9,351 bases of DNA from the NCBI RefSeq assembly GCF_938029485.1, contig NZ_CALHGC010000288.1:1-9351 (forward strand), in the 5' to 3' direction. Positions 1 through 6,384 of this stretch are shown one piece after another. The notes under the pieces are model-generated. The model ran no database searches. It worked only from the letters and a program-made list of their open reading frames with translations, and was not told where the DNA came from. The stretch comes from an uncultured Treponema sp. Its GTDB lineage: Bacteria; Spirochaetota; Spirochaetia; Treponematales; Treponemataceae. Within the stretch, counting starts at the first letter, position 1. Every line of letters starts with the position of its first letter. The position numbers and the translations under genes were made by a program.

Positions 1-53
1 GTAAACAATTTGTTGGGGTGAAAAATTTAACGGACTTAACAATGAGAGGATAA
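1..53 (+). CDS. Possible 3' end of an upstream gene (partial)
   Basis: One + strand frame is open from base 3 to a TAA at 51-53 and reads KQFVGVKNLTDLTMRG before the stop. The other two + frames stop earlier. The ribosome binding site of the next gene (GAGAGGA, 44-50) lies inside this tail, the same tight packing seen between other genes here. The fragment is too short to assign to a family. It could equally be a short non-coding leader. Confidence 0.25.
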   Translation, partial: KQFVGVKNLTDLTMRG

Positions 54-58
54 ACGAA

Positions 59-1072
59 ATGGAAAACAACCCTTTGGCATTGATTGTAAAAGAAAAGACT
101 CTTGGCAGTCTTGTTACCAATGCAAACGATATTAAAAAATATGTATCGGAAAAACTTAAAGAGTATTCCGTTGATAATTACACCGGAGATGCAAAACAGG
201 CGGCAAAGGATAAGGCGGAAATAAACAACGCCATTAAAACGTTGAAAGACCGCCGAATTGCACTTGAAAAAGAATGGAATATGCCTTTTCAAGAGTTCAA
301 GAATATTATCGTCGAAACGACCGGTATGATGGAAAGTGCAAGCAGTAAACTTGATGTAATCGTCAAGAATGAGGAAAACAAAGAAAAGGAAGAAAAACGC
401 TGCAAGATATTAGAGCTGTGGGACGCAAAGAAATTCAATCTTGTAACGCCGGATCGCATTTTTAATGCAAGATGGCTGAATAAAACATATAAGCTCGCAA
501 CGATTGATGTTGAACTTGACGAAATCATCAATCGAATCAACGGCGATCTTGCTTCACTCGACGCTTTCGGCGAGGACACCGCCGTTTTAAAAGACCTCTA
601 TCTGTCTACGCTAAACTTACAATCAACACTTAATAAGGGAGCCGAGCTTAAAGCGAACCGTGAGCGGCTTATTGCTCTGGAAGCTCAAAAAAAGGCCGAA
701 GAAGAAGCGAAAAAAGCGGCAGAGGCTGAAAAGCAAAAAGAAGTACAAGAGCCGGAAGAAACAAAACAAGATGCGCAAACCGTCATAGCGGTTGATTTTA
801 ACACGCACGAAGTAAAGAGCGTCTCCGTAGCGACTGAAAAACCGGCAGAAGAACCTACTTCGAAGATGTACCGATTCAACGTTTACGGAAGTGAAAACAT
901 AATAAACAGCGTACGGAATATCGCTCAAGAAATGGGGCTTGCTATTGTGCCGTCGATGACGCTTGAAGGCAGTGTTGCACAAATAACACGCTTTAAAGAA
1001 CTTCTTGCTCACCGCAATATCGGCTATGACAAAACGGGAATAATCAATCTTGCGGTAAAACAGATTGATTAA
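59..1072 (+). CDS. DUF1351-type phage protein
   Basis: This 337-residue protein looks like the DUF1351 family, found in early regions of temperate phages, often near recombination or replication genes; its biochemical role is not known. The recognisable part is the N-terminal 170 residues, with a conserved helical segment around KDRRIALEKEWNMPFQEFK (residues 62-80). Residues about 195-235 are very rich in E, K and A and should form a charged coiled coil. A linker follows, then a separate C-terminal segment (about 268-337) starting MYRFNVYG that looks like a small alpha/beta domain. The start at 59 is set by GAGAGGA at 44-50, eight bases upstream. It ends 15 bases before the replication organiser, so the two are probably co-transcribed. 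Family assignment is by remembered sequence pattern only. Confidence 0.75.
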   Translation: MENNPLALIVKEKTLGSLVTNANDIKKYVSEKLKEYSVDNYTGDAKQAAKDKAEINNAIKTLKDRRIALEKEWNMPFQEFKNIIVETTGMMESASSKLDVIVKNEENKEKEEKRCKILELWDAKKFNLVTPDRIFNARWLNKTYKLATIDVELDEIINRINGDLASLDAFGEDTAVLKDLYLSTLNLQSTLNKGAELKANRERLIALEAQKKAEEEAKKAAEAEKQKEVQEPEETKQDAQTVIAVDFNTHEVKSVSVATEKPAEEPTSKMYRFNVYGSENIINSVRNIAQEMGLAIVPSMTLEGSVAQITRFKELLAHRNIGYDKTGIINLAVKQID

Positions 1073-1087
1073 CAGAGGGGAATTGCA

Positions 1088-1966
1088 ATGAGTGAAAAAC
1101 GGATGTTTTCAAAGTCAATTACGGAAAGCGATATGTTTTTAGACTTACCGCCTTCCGCGCAGGCCTTGTACTTTCATCTATCAATGAATGCTGATAACGA
1201 AGGTTTTGTCAATAACTCTAAACGAATCAGAAAGGTATGCGGCGCAGATGAAGATGATTTGCAGCATCTTATTCGGAACGGTTTTTTAATCCGCTTTGAT
1301 TCAGGAATTTGTGTGATAACCCATTGGAAAATAAATAACACATTGAGAAAGGATAGATTTACAGCAACGAATTATCTGGAAGAAAAATCAATGCTTGTTG
1401 AGAATACAGTTGGCGTTTATTCGCTGAAAAAAGAGGTTGAAAAACCGGTTAAACAGTCGGAAGAAACACCGGTTGAAGAGCCTGTGGAAGAATCCTCTTA
1501 TGTATCTGAAGCAGAGCCTGAAAGCCAGAAAGATGACGTTGACGATTCGGAAATCAATGCGGAACCTGAAAAAAAATCGGGGGAAACTGCGTATGAGCTT
1601 GAAACGGGCGTAAATAAAAGTTATGCGGAAATGATTTTCGACATCTATTTTTCGCACGGGTTACCGTGCGGGAAAAATATCATCGAGTTCACTATGCGTG
1701 ATTTTAAACTTGCAGGGGATGCGATTAAGCGGTTGCAGTTACACAGTGATGACGTTATTCAAGCGGTGAAAAACTATGTGCAAGTCATAGAGTTGAAACG
1801 AAAAGGCCTTACGTGGTGGAACAGTGAACAAAGTTTTTACAATTTTTGTGATAAAAATACGATTTTGCGCTTTCTTCCTGCGAACTTCAAGATTGAGGAA
1901 TACGCAAAGCAAAAAGGTACTGAAACCGGCAGAGGCTCCGTGCCCGTCGATCGGATAGAGCTTTAA
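1088..1966 (+). CDS. Phage replisome organiser / replication initiation protein
   Basis: A 292-residue protein with the layout of phage replication initiators that bind the origin and recruit the helicase loader. The first 95 residues contain the family-typical stretch FLDLPPSAQALYFHLSMNAD followed by HWKINN and DRFT, matching the winged-helix N-terminus of phage replisome organisers. Residues about 115-175 are a Pro/Glu/Asp-rich, probably disordered linker with PVEEPVEE. Residues about 178-292 form a second domain ending in GLTWWNSEQSFYNFCDKNTILRFLP, comparable to the Trp-rich C-terminal part of such proteins. The start follows GAGGGG at 1075-1080. The helicase-loader gene begins nine bases after its stop, giving an O/P-like pair. 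Two similar 18-mers in the linker-coding DNA suggest the origin may lie inside the gene. Confidence 0.8.
   Translation: MSEKRMFSKSITESDMFLDLPPSAQALYFHLSMNADNEGFVNNSKRIRKVCGADEDDLQHLIRNGFLIRFDSGICVITHWKINNTLRKDRFTATNYLEEKSMLVENTVGVYSLKKEVEKPVKQSEETPVEEPVEESSYVSEAEPESQKDDVDDSEINAEPEKKSGETAYELETGVNKSYAEMIFDIYFSHGLPCGKNIIEFTMRDFKLAGDAIKRLQLHSDDVIQAVKNYVQVIELKRKGLTWWNSEQSFYNFCDKNTILRFLPANFKIEEYAKQKGTETGRGSVPVDRIEL
1439..1480. repeat. Paired ACCGGTT repeats, candidate origin iterons
   Basis: GAAAAACCGGTTAAACAG (1439-1456) and GAAACACCGGTTGAAGAG (1463-1480) match at 15 of 18 positions and are spaced 24 bases apart. The first contains the 8-bp palindrome AACCGGTT. They lie in the disordered-linker part of the initiator gene, the place where lambda-type phages carry iterons. 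Both encode a xxPV motif, so a coding explanation (a repeated Pro-Val-Glu linker) is also possible. Confidence 0.3.
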
Positions 1967-1975
1967 GAGGTATAT

Positions 1976-2752
1976 ATGCACGTTGTTGGTAAAGTAAATG
2001 ATTTGCCAATCGGTACAAAAGTCGTTGAGCATCTGTGTCAAAAACACGGCAAAGTCAAATGTACAGCTTTTGTATTATGCGGTGAAATACATTCCTTTTG
2101 TCCTCTTTGTGAACGGGAGCGTGAGGAACGTGAAGAAAACGAGCGGCGGCAGAAAGAGCTTGAATATGCAAGAGAAGCCTTTGAAGCGGAAATGAAAGAA
2201 CGAAATATTGAGCTTGAGTTTTGGACAAAGAGTATTGCAGATTACAAAGCACAATGTCAGGAACAGAGCAGAGCGCTTGCGTGTGTGAAAAGAATGATAG
2301 CTCAAAAGACGGGAAAAATAATCATATTAGGTTCTAATGGTGTAGGAAAAACAATGCTGGGAAGTATCGCCGTTAAAGAACTCGGTGGTAAGATTTTAAG
2401 TATGTATGAACTATCGGGCATGATACGCCATAGTTATAAAGACAATGCAGAAAGAGATGAATTTGAAATTGTTAATGAGCTTGCTTCTATTCCACTTCTT
2501 GTCATTGATGAAATGGGAAGAACAAAAGGAAGCGAAGCTGAAATGAACTGGTTAAGTTACATACTTGATAAACGGCATGTAAGAAGACTGCCCTTTATGC
2601 TGCTTGCAAACACCCATTTGAAGCGTGATTGCAAGGCAAAGGGCTGCAGAAAGTGTTTTGAAAACTATGTAGATAATGATGTATTGAGCAGGTTACGGCA
2701 AGACACGGAAATTATAACGATTATTGCACCCGACTATCGGGCAGGAAAATAA
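1976..2752 (+). CDS. DnaC-like AAA+ helicase loader
   Basis: A 258-residue ATPase of the DnaC/IstB group, which in phages loads the replicative helicase at the origin with the organiser protein encoded just upstream. Residues 21-45 hold a Cys/His cluster (C21, H24, C29, C35, C42, C45, ending CPLC) likely to bind zinc, common in phage loaders. Residues about 46-75 are a charged helix. The Walker A motif GSNGVGKT is at 119-126, Walker B LLVIDE at 174-179 and a sensor-1-like ANT at 211-213. LSRLRQDTE near the C-terminus resembles the arginine-containing end of the family. An unusual extra CxxxxCxxC cluster (C219, C224, C227) follows sensor 1. The start follows AAGAGG at 1965-1970. The reading frame stays open for another 22 codons beyond the stop at 2750-2752. 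Confidence 0.88.
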   Translation: MHVVGKVNDLPIGTKVVEHLCQKHGKVKCTAFVLCGEIHSFCPLCEREREEREENERRQKELEYAREAFEAEMKERNIELEFWTKSIADYKAQCQEQSRALACVKRMIAQKTGKIIILGSNGVGKTMLGSIAVKELGGKILSMYELSGMIRHSYKDNAERDEFEIVNELASIPLLVIDEMGRTKGSEAEMNWLSYILDKRHVRRLPFMLLANTHLKRDCKAKGCRKCFENYVDNDVLSRLRQDTEIITIIAPDYRAGK

Positions 2753-2758
2753 AACGGA

Positions 2759-2821
2759 GTGCCGAATATAACGGAACGGGCAGCTTTTTTGAAGGAGCAC
2801 CGTCTTAACTTTGAGGAGTAA
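2759..2821 (+). CDS. Possible 20-residue ORF after the helicase loader
   Basis: Immediately past the loader stop, the same frame continues open to a TAA at 2819-2821. From GTG at 2759 it would read VPNITERAAFLKEHRLNFEE. The composition looks protein-like. The only upstream purine-rich signal is AGGA at 2743-2746, rather far from the GTG. It could be a tiny protein, a read-through tail of the loader, or chance. Its end overlaps the ribosome binding site of the next gene. Confidence 0.2.
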   Translation: MPNITERAAFLKEHRLNFEE

Positions 2822-2825
2822 ATGA

Positions 2826-3152
2826 ATGGGATTTTCAAGTACTGTTTGTTACAGAAATGAGGTGGGAAAAATACTTGCAAAGCTGCGTGTCGATTACGGT
2901 GAATCGCAAGCGAAACAGGCCGCACGGCTTGGATTTAATCAAGCATATTTGAGCATGGTATCAACTGATAAGCGAAGTTTTTCATACGAACTGTATAAGT
3001 CTATCATGGAGCACTACGCGGAAAAGGCTTCGGTTTTTAAGGAAGAGCTTATTAACGAACTTATAAAGGCTGATGTTAAAGAACGGTTTACTAAACTTTT
3101 CCCGAATACGACACCGGAGCAAATGCTGTACGTGCTTTATGGGGAAAAGTAG
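2826..3152 (+). CDS. Small Cro/CI-like helix-turn-helix protein
   Basis: A 108-residue protein with a helix-turn-helix near its N-terminus: NEVGKILAKLRVDYGESQ leads into KQAARLGFNQAYLSMV (about residues 11-45), the usual XRE pattern of two helices with a recognition helix. The remaining 60 residues are helical and charged, and probably dimerise or contact a partner. Proteins of this type sit inside phage early operons rather than at a divergent repressor switch, so it may be an accessory regulator and not the lysogeny repressor. GAGGAG at 2813-2818 serves the start. An ATG four bases earlier (2822) opens a frame that stops after 12 codons, so 2826 is preferred. Confidence 0.7.
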   Translation: MGFSSTVCYRNEVGKILAKLRVDYGESQAKQAARLGFNQAYLSMVSTDKRSFSYELYKSIMEHYAEKASVFKEELINELIKADVKERFTKLFPNTTPEQMLYVLYGEK

Positions 3153-3186
3153 GTAAAAGAACATATTACGGGGTAACGGAAAGACA

Positions 3187-3855
3187 ATGAAAAGCGAAGC
3201 GTTCAACATCGATTGTATGGAGTACATGAAACAATGCCACGATAAACAATTCGACCTTGCCATTGTCGATCCGCCGTATGGAATAGAAGAAATGACCGGA
3301 ACGAATCCCGCAGCCGGACGGGGAAAATTGAAACATCGAGTATTTAATCGCGAAGAAAAAAAGTTTAATCAGTGGGACAGGTCTCCATCAAAAGAATATT
3401 TTGATGAACTTTTTCGAGTGTCAAAAAATCAAATTATTTTTGGCGGTAATTATTTTGATTTGCCGCCCACTCGCGGTTTTATTGTCTGGGATAAATGTCA
3501 ACCGTTTCAGAGCTTTTCGGCGTGCGAGTTTGCATGGACGAGCTTTACCGTCCCTGCAAAGATTTTCAGGTTTGACAACCGCACATCGGGGAAAATTCAT
3601 CCGACACAAAAGCCGGTTGAATTGTACAAATGGATTTTAGCCACTTTTGCAAAAAGCGGAGACAGCATACTCGATACACATTTGGGTTCCGGTTCCTCAA
3701 GAATTGCCGCGTATGATATGGGTTTTAATTTTACCGGAACGGAGATTGATACGGAATATTTTAACGCGCAAGAAGTGCGCTTTAACGAGTACCGACAGCA
3801 GCTCTCACTTTTTGAGTTTGCAGGCGGACACATACAAGGCGAATTCGCCTTATAA
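3187..3855 (+). CDS. Beta-class DNA adenine-N6 or cytosine-N4 methyltransferase
   Basis: A 222-residue S-adenosylmethionine-dependent DNA methyltransferase acting on an exocyclic amino group. The catalytic motif IV, DPPYG, is at residues 28-32. HPTQKP is at 138-143. The cofactor-binding motif I is near the C-terminus as LDTHLGSGSS (162-171) in place of the commoner DPFxGSGT. This order (IV first, I last) defines the beta class. DPPY favours N6-adenine but N4-cytosine cannot be excluded. At 222 residues it is short and leaves little room for a large target-recognition domain. No restriction endonuclease gene is adjacent, so it looks like an orphan phage enzyme, probably blocking host restriction or marking phage DNA. 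A GGAAAG run at 3178-3183 precedes the start. Confidence 0.88.
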   Translation: MKSEAFNIDCMEYMKQCHDKQFDLAIVDPPYGIEEMTGTNPAAGRGKLKHRVFNREEKKFNQWDRSPSKEYFDELFRVSKNQIIFGGNYFDLPPTRGFIVWDKCQPFQSFSACEFAWTSFTVPAKIFRFDNRTSGKIHPTQKPVELYKWILATFAKSGDSILDTHLGSGSSRIAAYDMGFNFTGTEIDTEYFNAQEVRFNEYRQQLSLFEFAGGHIQGEFAL

Positions 3856-3877
3856 CACTTTGTAAGGAGCATACACT

Positions 3878-4168
3878 ATGGAAACACGGAAAATTGTACG
3901 GACACTGAACGCGGGAGTGTTTTTCGGAAACATCAAAGAAGAAAACGGAAATACGGTCGTTATGACTAATGCGCGGCGCATTTGGTATTGGGAAGGGGCG
4001 TCGTCATTGTCGGAATTGGCGCAGCTAGGAACGGCATTACCTGAAAAGTGTATGTTCCCTATAGCGGTCGATGAGGTAAAACTTTTTGAAGTTATTGAAA
4101 TCCTTTCCGTAACGGAAGAAGCCGCATCAAGTATTGACGGAGTTGCCGTATGGACACAGCACAAATAA
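3878..4168 (+). CDS. DUF6948-like phage protein
   Basis: A 96-residue protein resembling the DUF6948 family of small phage proteins of unknown function. The recognisable core is TLNAGVFFG, NARRIWYWEGASSLSELAQLGT and a final segment ending GVAVWTQHK, the usual family layout of beta strands around a Trp/Tyr-rich helix. AAGGAG at 3864-3869 gives a strong translation start. The last 19 bases overlap the next gene, which is of a type I recall accompanying this family in other phages, so the two products may be functionally linked. No catalytic motif is visible. The name is from remembered family pattern and needs a profile search. Confidence 0.65.
   Translation: METRKIVRTLNAGVFFGNIKEENGNTVVMTNARRIWYWEGASSLSELAQLGTALPEKCMFPIAVDEVKLFEVIEILSVTEEAASSIDGVAVWTQHK
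4139..4142 (+). promoter_or_regulatory. Ribosome binding site inside the DUF6948-like gene
   Basis: GGAG lies seven bases before the ATG at 4150 and within the coding sequence of the preceding gene. It supports the upstream ATG (4150) over a second in-frame ATG at 4195, which has no comparable signal. Translation of the two genes is therefore probably coupled. Confidence 0.55.
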
Positions 4169-4956
4169 AGCAGTTTTTACGCGGCACAGACACTATGCCT
4201 ACCGCTTTCCATAACCGTACTAACAACTTCATCTATGAATGTAACGATGGCAGCGGATACTGCTGTGGAATAGAAAAGGGAAGCGGCGTCAGAGGTGGGT
4301 ACGGACACGGATCGTCTGAGGGGCGCGGCTCCAGAGATGGAAAATCATGCGATATAGACGAAATCTATATTGGGCGAAGCGGCGATAAAAACGGAGGCGG
4401 GTTCGGAGACGGAGACGCCGGAAGCGGTGATTCGTATGGAAGAGGAATAGACGGCAAATATCCAAGGGGCGTATGCAATGTAAACAACACCGCCCTTACC
4501 ATTCTCATCTACAATGGGAAGCCCGTGTACACAGTTGACGGCATTCCATGCGTATTCCAGTCGATACATGATACGTTGGCAAAAGTTGCCGTTATCAGTA
4601 AAACCGATTTTACCAGTCAAACGGCATTTATTGCACAATTCAATGGTTTCTTTGCGCACGGAGAAACAGTACGAGATGCGCTTTTAAGTGCAAAAGAAAA
4701 GTATTACCGGAACATCGATTTTGAGGCAAAGAAAGCAGAACTGAAAGCTCTTTTTTCACGAAGTGCGGATAAAAAGCTCTCTGTTCGCACACTGTATGAA
4801 TGGCATGGTATGCTTACCGGCTCTTGCTGCTTTGGGCGCGATGAATTTATACGTACTCATACCTTTAAATACGATGATCGGCTTACGCTTAAAGAGTTTG
4901 TAAACCTTACCGCAGCGCATTTCGGCGGTGAGAAGATAAAGGAATTATTGGAGTAA
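4150..4956 (+). CDS. Glycine-rich phage protein with conserved C-terminal domain
   Basis: A 268-residue protein in three parts. Residues 1-30 are a short N-terminal segment. Residues about 35-107 are dominated by Gly, Ser, Asp, Arg and Tyr (GSGYCCG, GVRGGYGHGSSEGRGS, GGGFGDGDAGSGD), a low-complexity tract likely to be flexible or repeat-derived. Residues about 115-268 form a folded domain: NGKPVYTVDGIPCVFQSIHD, then AQFNGFFAHGETVRDAL, EWHGMLTGSCCFGRDEF and LTLKEFVNLTAAHFGGE. I recall this combination, a Gly/Ser tract before VYxxDGxPxxxxSIH and FAHGET, from uncharacterised phage proteins, usually with a more regular tract. The function is unknown. It overlaps the DUF6948-like gene by 19 bases. 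A tandem GGAGAC at 4405-4416 inside the tract suggests growth by slippage. Confidence 0.75.
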   Translation: MDTAQIKQFLRGTDTMPTAFHNRTNNFIYECNDGSGYCCGIEKGSGVRGGYGHGSSEGRGSRDGKSCDIDEIYIGRSGDKNGGGFGDGDAGSGDSYGRGIDGKYPRGVCNVNNTALTILIYNGKPVYTVDGIPCVFQSIHDTLAKVAVISKTDFTSQTAFIAQFNGFFAHGETVRDALLSAKEKYYRNIDFEAKKAELKALFSRSADKKLSVRTLYEWHGMLTGSCCFGRDEFIRTHTFKYDDRLTLKEFVNLTAAHFGGEKIKELLE

Positions 4957-4960
4957 ATAA

Positions 4961-5326
4961 ATGACCATAAAAGAATTTGATGCCTTACCTCATTTTGCTA
5001 AAAACAGACAGCTTCGTTTTGCGGAAAAACAGCAAAAGAAACAGATTGAGGACAAACAATATCTTAAAACAGCAGACTTGGAAGATAAAGCGGAAGTCGT
5101 TTTTGCGGATAAAGACTACGCTATTATCAAACAATTTCCGTCATCGGTGAGATTCGTGAAAGGCGATTTGTTTACTGCTGTCTATCAAAAAGAGGGAAAA
5201 TGGTGGGCTTACTGTACGTATTTTCCAACGTTCGAAGATACTCTCTTTTATATCCTCGGCGTTATAAAGGAAGGTAGTAATTCTCATTTTGGAGAGTACG
5301 TTTCCAAACTTTTCAAGGCATTATAG
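4961..5326 (+). CDS. Hypothetical protein, 121 residues
   Basis: I do not recognise this protein. The first 45 residues are strongly basic and helical (HFAKNRQLRFAEKQQKKQIEDKQ). The rest is a compact domain rich in aromatic residues (KDYAIIKQFPSSVRFVKGDLF, then KWWAYCTYFPTFEDTLFYIL), with beta strands suggested. There is no signal peptide, membrane helix or metal-binding cluster. GGAG at 4950-4953, overlapping the end of the previous gene, gives a seven-base spacing to ATG 4961. It starts four bases after the glycine-rich gene, so it belongs to the same transcript. Confidence 0.7.
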   Translation: MTIKEFDALPHFAKNRQLRFAEKQQKKQIEDKQYLKTADLEDKAEVVFADKDYAIIKQFPSSVRFVKGDLFTAVYQKEGKWWAYCTYFPTFEDTLFYILGVIKEGSNSHFGEYVSKLFKAL

Positions 5327-5337
5327 AGGCAAATAAA

Positions 5338-5847
5338 ATGAAACAGAAATTATTGGATATGATAGCGGAATTGGAAAAAGAAATTATCATTTTTGACAAT
5401 AAGAATCGCAAAAAATTTGAAGAATTACATGCATTCCACAAAAATCGGATGGAAGCATTGCGCGTGTATTTAGTTGGTAAAGGGATGTCGCCTGAATGGA
5501 AGATTACTCGCATAGAAGATGATTGGAAGCTTCATTTACACTTTAACGTGGAACCCATTCCGTGTATTGGTCGAGTAGCCTTAAGCCGAAAAGGGATTAC
5601 ATCTGCCATTTTGGAGGATGACATCATGCGAAGAGAAGTCAGTATGAAGCAGCAGAAACAAATTTATCGGTTGTTTAGTGATGGTATCAGTTTTTTTAAT
5701 TCCATTGATTTTGGAATGCTGGATAAAAAAGTACGTGAGCTTGATTTTTGTACGGAAAATACAATTAGAACCCAAAGAGGAATCGCCTATGAGCTGTATA
5801 GCAGATTAGAGTTGTTCAAAAAGTGGATAGCGGAGGCAAATAAATGA
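5338..5847 (+). CDS. Hypothetical protein, 169 residues, helical N-terminus
   Basis: I do not recognise this protein. Residues 1-45 form a probable coiled coil (LLDMIAELEKEIIIFDNKNRKKFEELHAF). The middle (about 55-100) looks like beta strands (WKITRIEDDWKLHLHFNVEP, then IGRVALSRKGITSAIL). The last 60 residues are helical and charged. There are no catalytic or metal motifs and no membrane segment. The start follows GAGG at 5326-5329, which overlaps the stop of the gene before. Its stop overlaps the next start (ATGA, 5844-5847). Tight coupling on both sides supports a real gene. Confidence 0.7.
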   Translation: MKQKLLDMIAELEKEIIIFDNKNRKKFEELHAFHKNRMEALRVYLVGKGMSPEWKITRIEDDWKLHLHFNVEPIPCIGRVALSRKGITSAILEDDIMRREVSMKQQKQIYRLFSDGISFFNSIDFGMLDKKVRELDFCTENTIRTQRGIAYELYSRLELFKKWIAEANK

Positions 5848-6029
5848 AAAAAATGAAAAAACGGTACTGTGCCGCTTGCGGTAAACGTGTTCCTATAGGA
5901 GTGCCCAAATGCGGTGAATGGGTTTCAGCTGATAGGGCACGGCAGACACCGCTGTACTATTGTTGTTCCGAATGCCTTTTGAAGCACATATTAGCACCGC
6001 AAGTAATGAAACGCTCACATGCACAATAA
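5844..6029 (+). CDS. Small Cys-rich, zinc-ribbon-like protein
   Basis: A 61-residue protein with C9xxC12, C23, and C40-C41xxC44 in a short basic chain. Two CxxC knuckles about 30 residues apart are typical of small zinc ribbons, which bind nucleic acid or a protein partner. The exact family is not recognised. It is basic (K/R-rich at both ends), consistent with nucleic-acid binding. The start overlaps the preceding stop (ATGA) and follows GGAGG at 5832-5836. It precedes the ASCH gene by 19 bases. Confidence 0.65.
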   Translation: MKKMKKRYCAACGKRVPIGVPKCGEWVSADRARQTPLYYCCSECLLKHILAPQVMKRSHAQ

Positions 6030-6036
6030 AATATAC

Positions 6037-6043
6037 GGGGGAA
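6037..6043 (+). promoter_or_regulatory. Ribosome binding site choosing the ASCH start
   Basis: GGGGGAA ends five bases before the ATG at 6049. An in-frame ATG at 6019 has no Shine-Dalgarno sequence and would overlap the previous gene. The ASCH homology also begins right after the methionine at 6049, so 6049 is taken as the start. Confidence 0.6.
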
Positions 6044-6048
6044 TAGAA

Positions 6049-6378
6049 ATGCTAACATTTATACTAAAAAAAGAATGGTATGAGAAAATTGAAAGCGGTG
6101 AGAAAACAATAGAGTATCGTGAGGTAAAGCCGTATTGGACAAGAAGACTTGAAAGAGCAGAATTTAGAGGAGGCAATATATACTGGGATTTTAACAAGAC
6201 AGTCTTTGAAAATTTCTCCGCTCCCTGCATTTTTCGATTAGGGTATACAAAAGAAACACTAGAGGCATGGATTACAAAAATTGAGGTTGTAGATGGCAAA
6301 GATACTGATTTACACATAGATAAACCGGTATATGCAATTCATTTTATGAAAATACTACAGGATGCGAAAAAAGAATAA
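6049..6378 (+). CDS. ASCH-domain protein
   Basis: A 109-residue single-domain protein of the ASCH (ASC-1 homology) superfamily, a PUA-like beta-barrel fold associated with RNA binding; some members hydrolyse modified cytidine or cleave RNA. The family signature GxKxxExR appears as G17-E-K19-T-I-E22-Y-R24, preceded by the typical LKKEWYEKIESG. The C-terminal half closes with strands ending YAIHFMKIL. No second domain is present. Its actual substrate cannot be read from the sequence. The gene is AT-richer than the replication genes. Its stop lies only six bases before the 5' end of a tRNA-like gene, an arrangement that hints at a joint role in RNA recognition or modification. That link is inference. 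Confidence 0.82.
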   Translation: MLTFILKKEWYEKIESGEKTIEYREVKPYWTRRLERAEFRGGNIYWDFNKTVFENFSAPCIFRLGYTKETLEAWITKIEVVDGKDTDLHIDKPVYAIHFMKILQDAKKE

Positions 6379-6384
6379 AAGAAC

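Noticed and set aside
289..1012. Open frames on the - strand opposite the DUF1351-type gene
   Set aside because: They are antisense shadows with Phe/Ser/Arg-rich composition arising from the Glu/Lys-rich coding strand, and they have no ribosome binding site.
1388..1657. Open frame on the - strand opposite the organiser linker
   Set aside because: Phe/Arg-rich sequence is the mirror of the Glu-rich linker codons; no family resemblance.
2762..2790. Rho-independent terminator after the helicase loader (run of six T at 2785-2790)
   Set aside because: No stable GC-rich hairpin directly precedes the T run, and the next gene appears to be in the same transcript.
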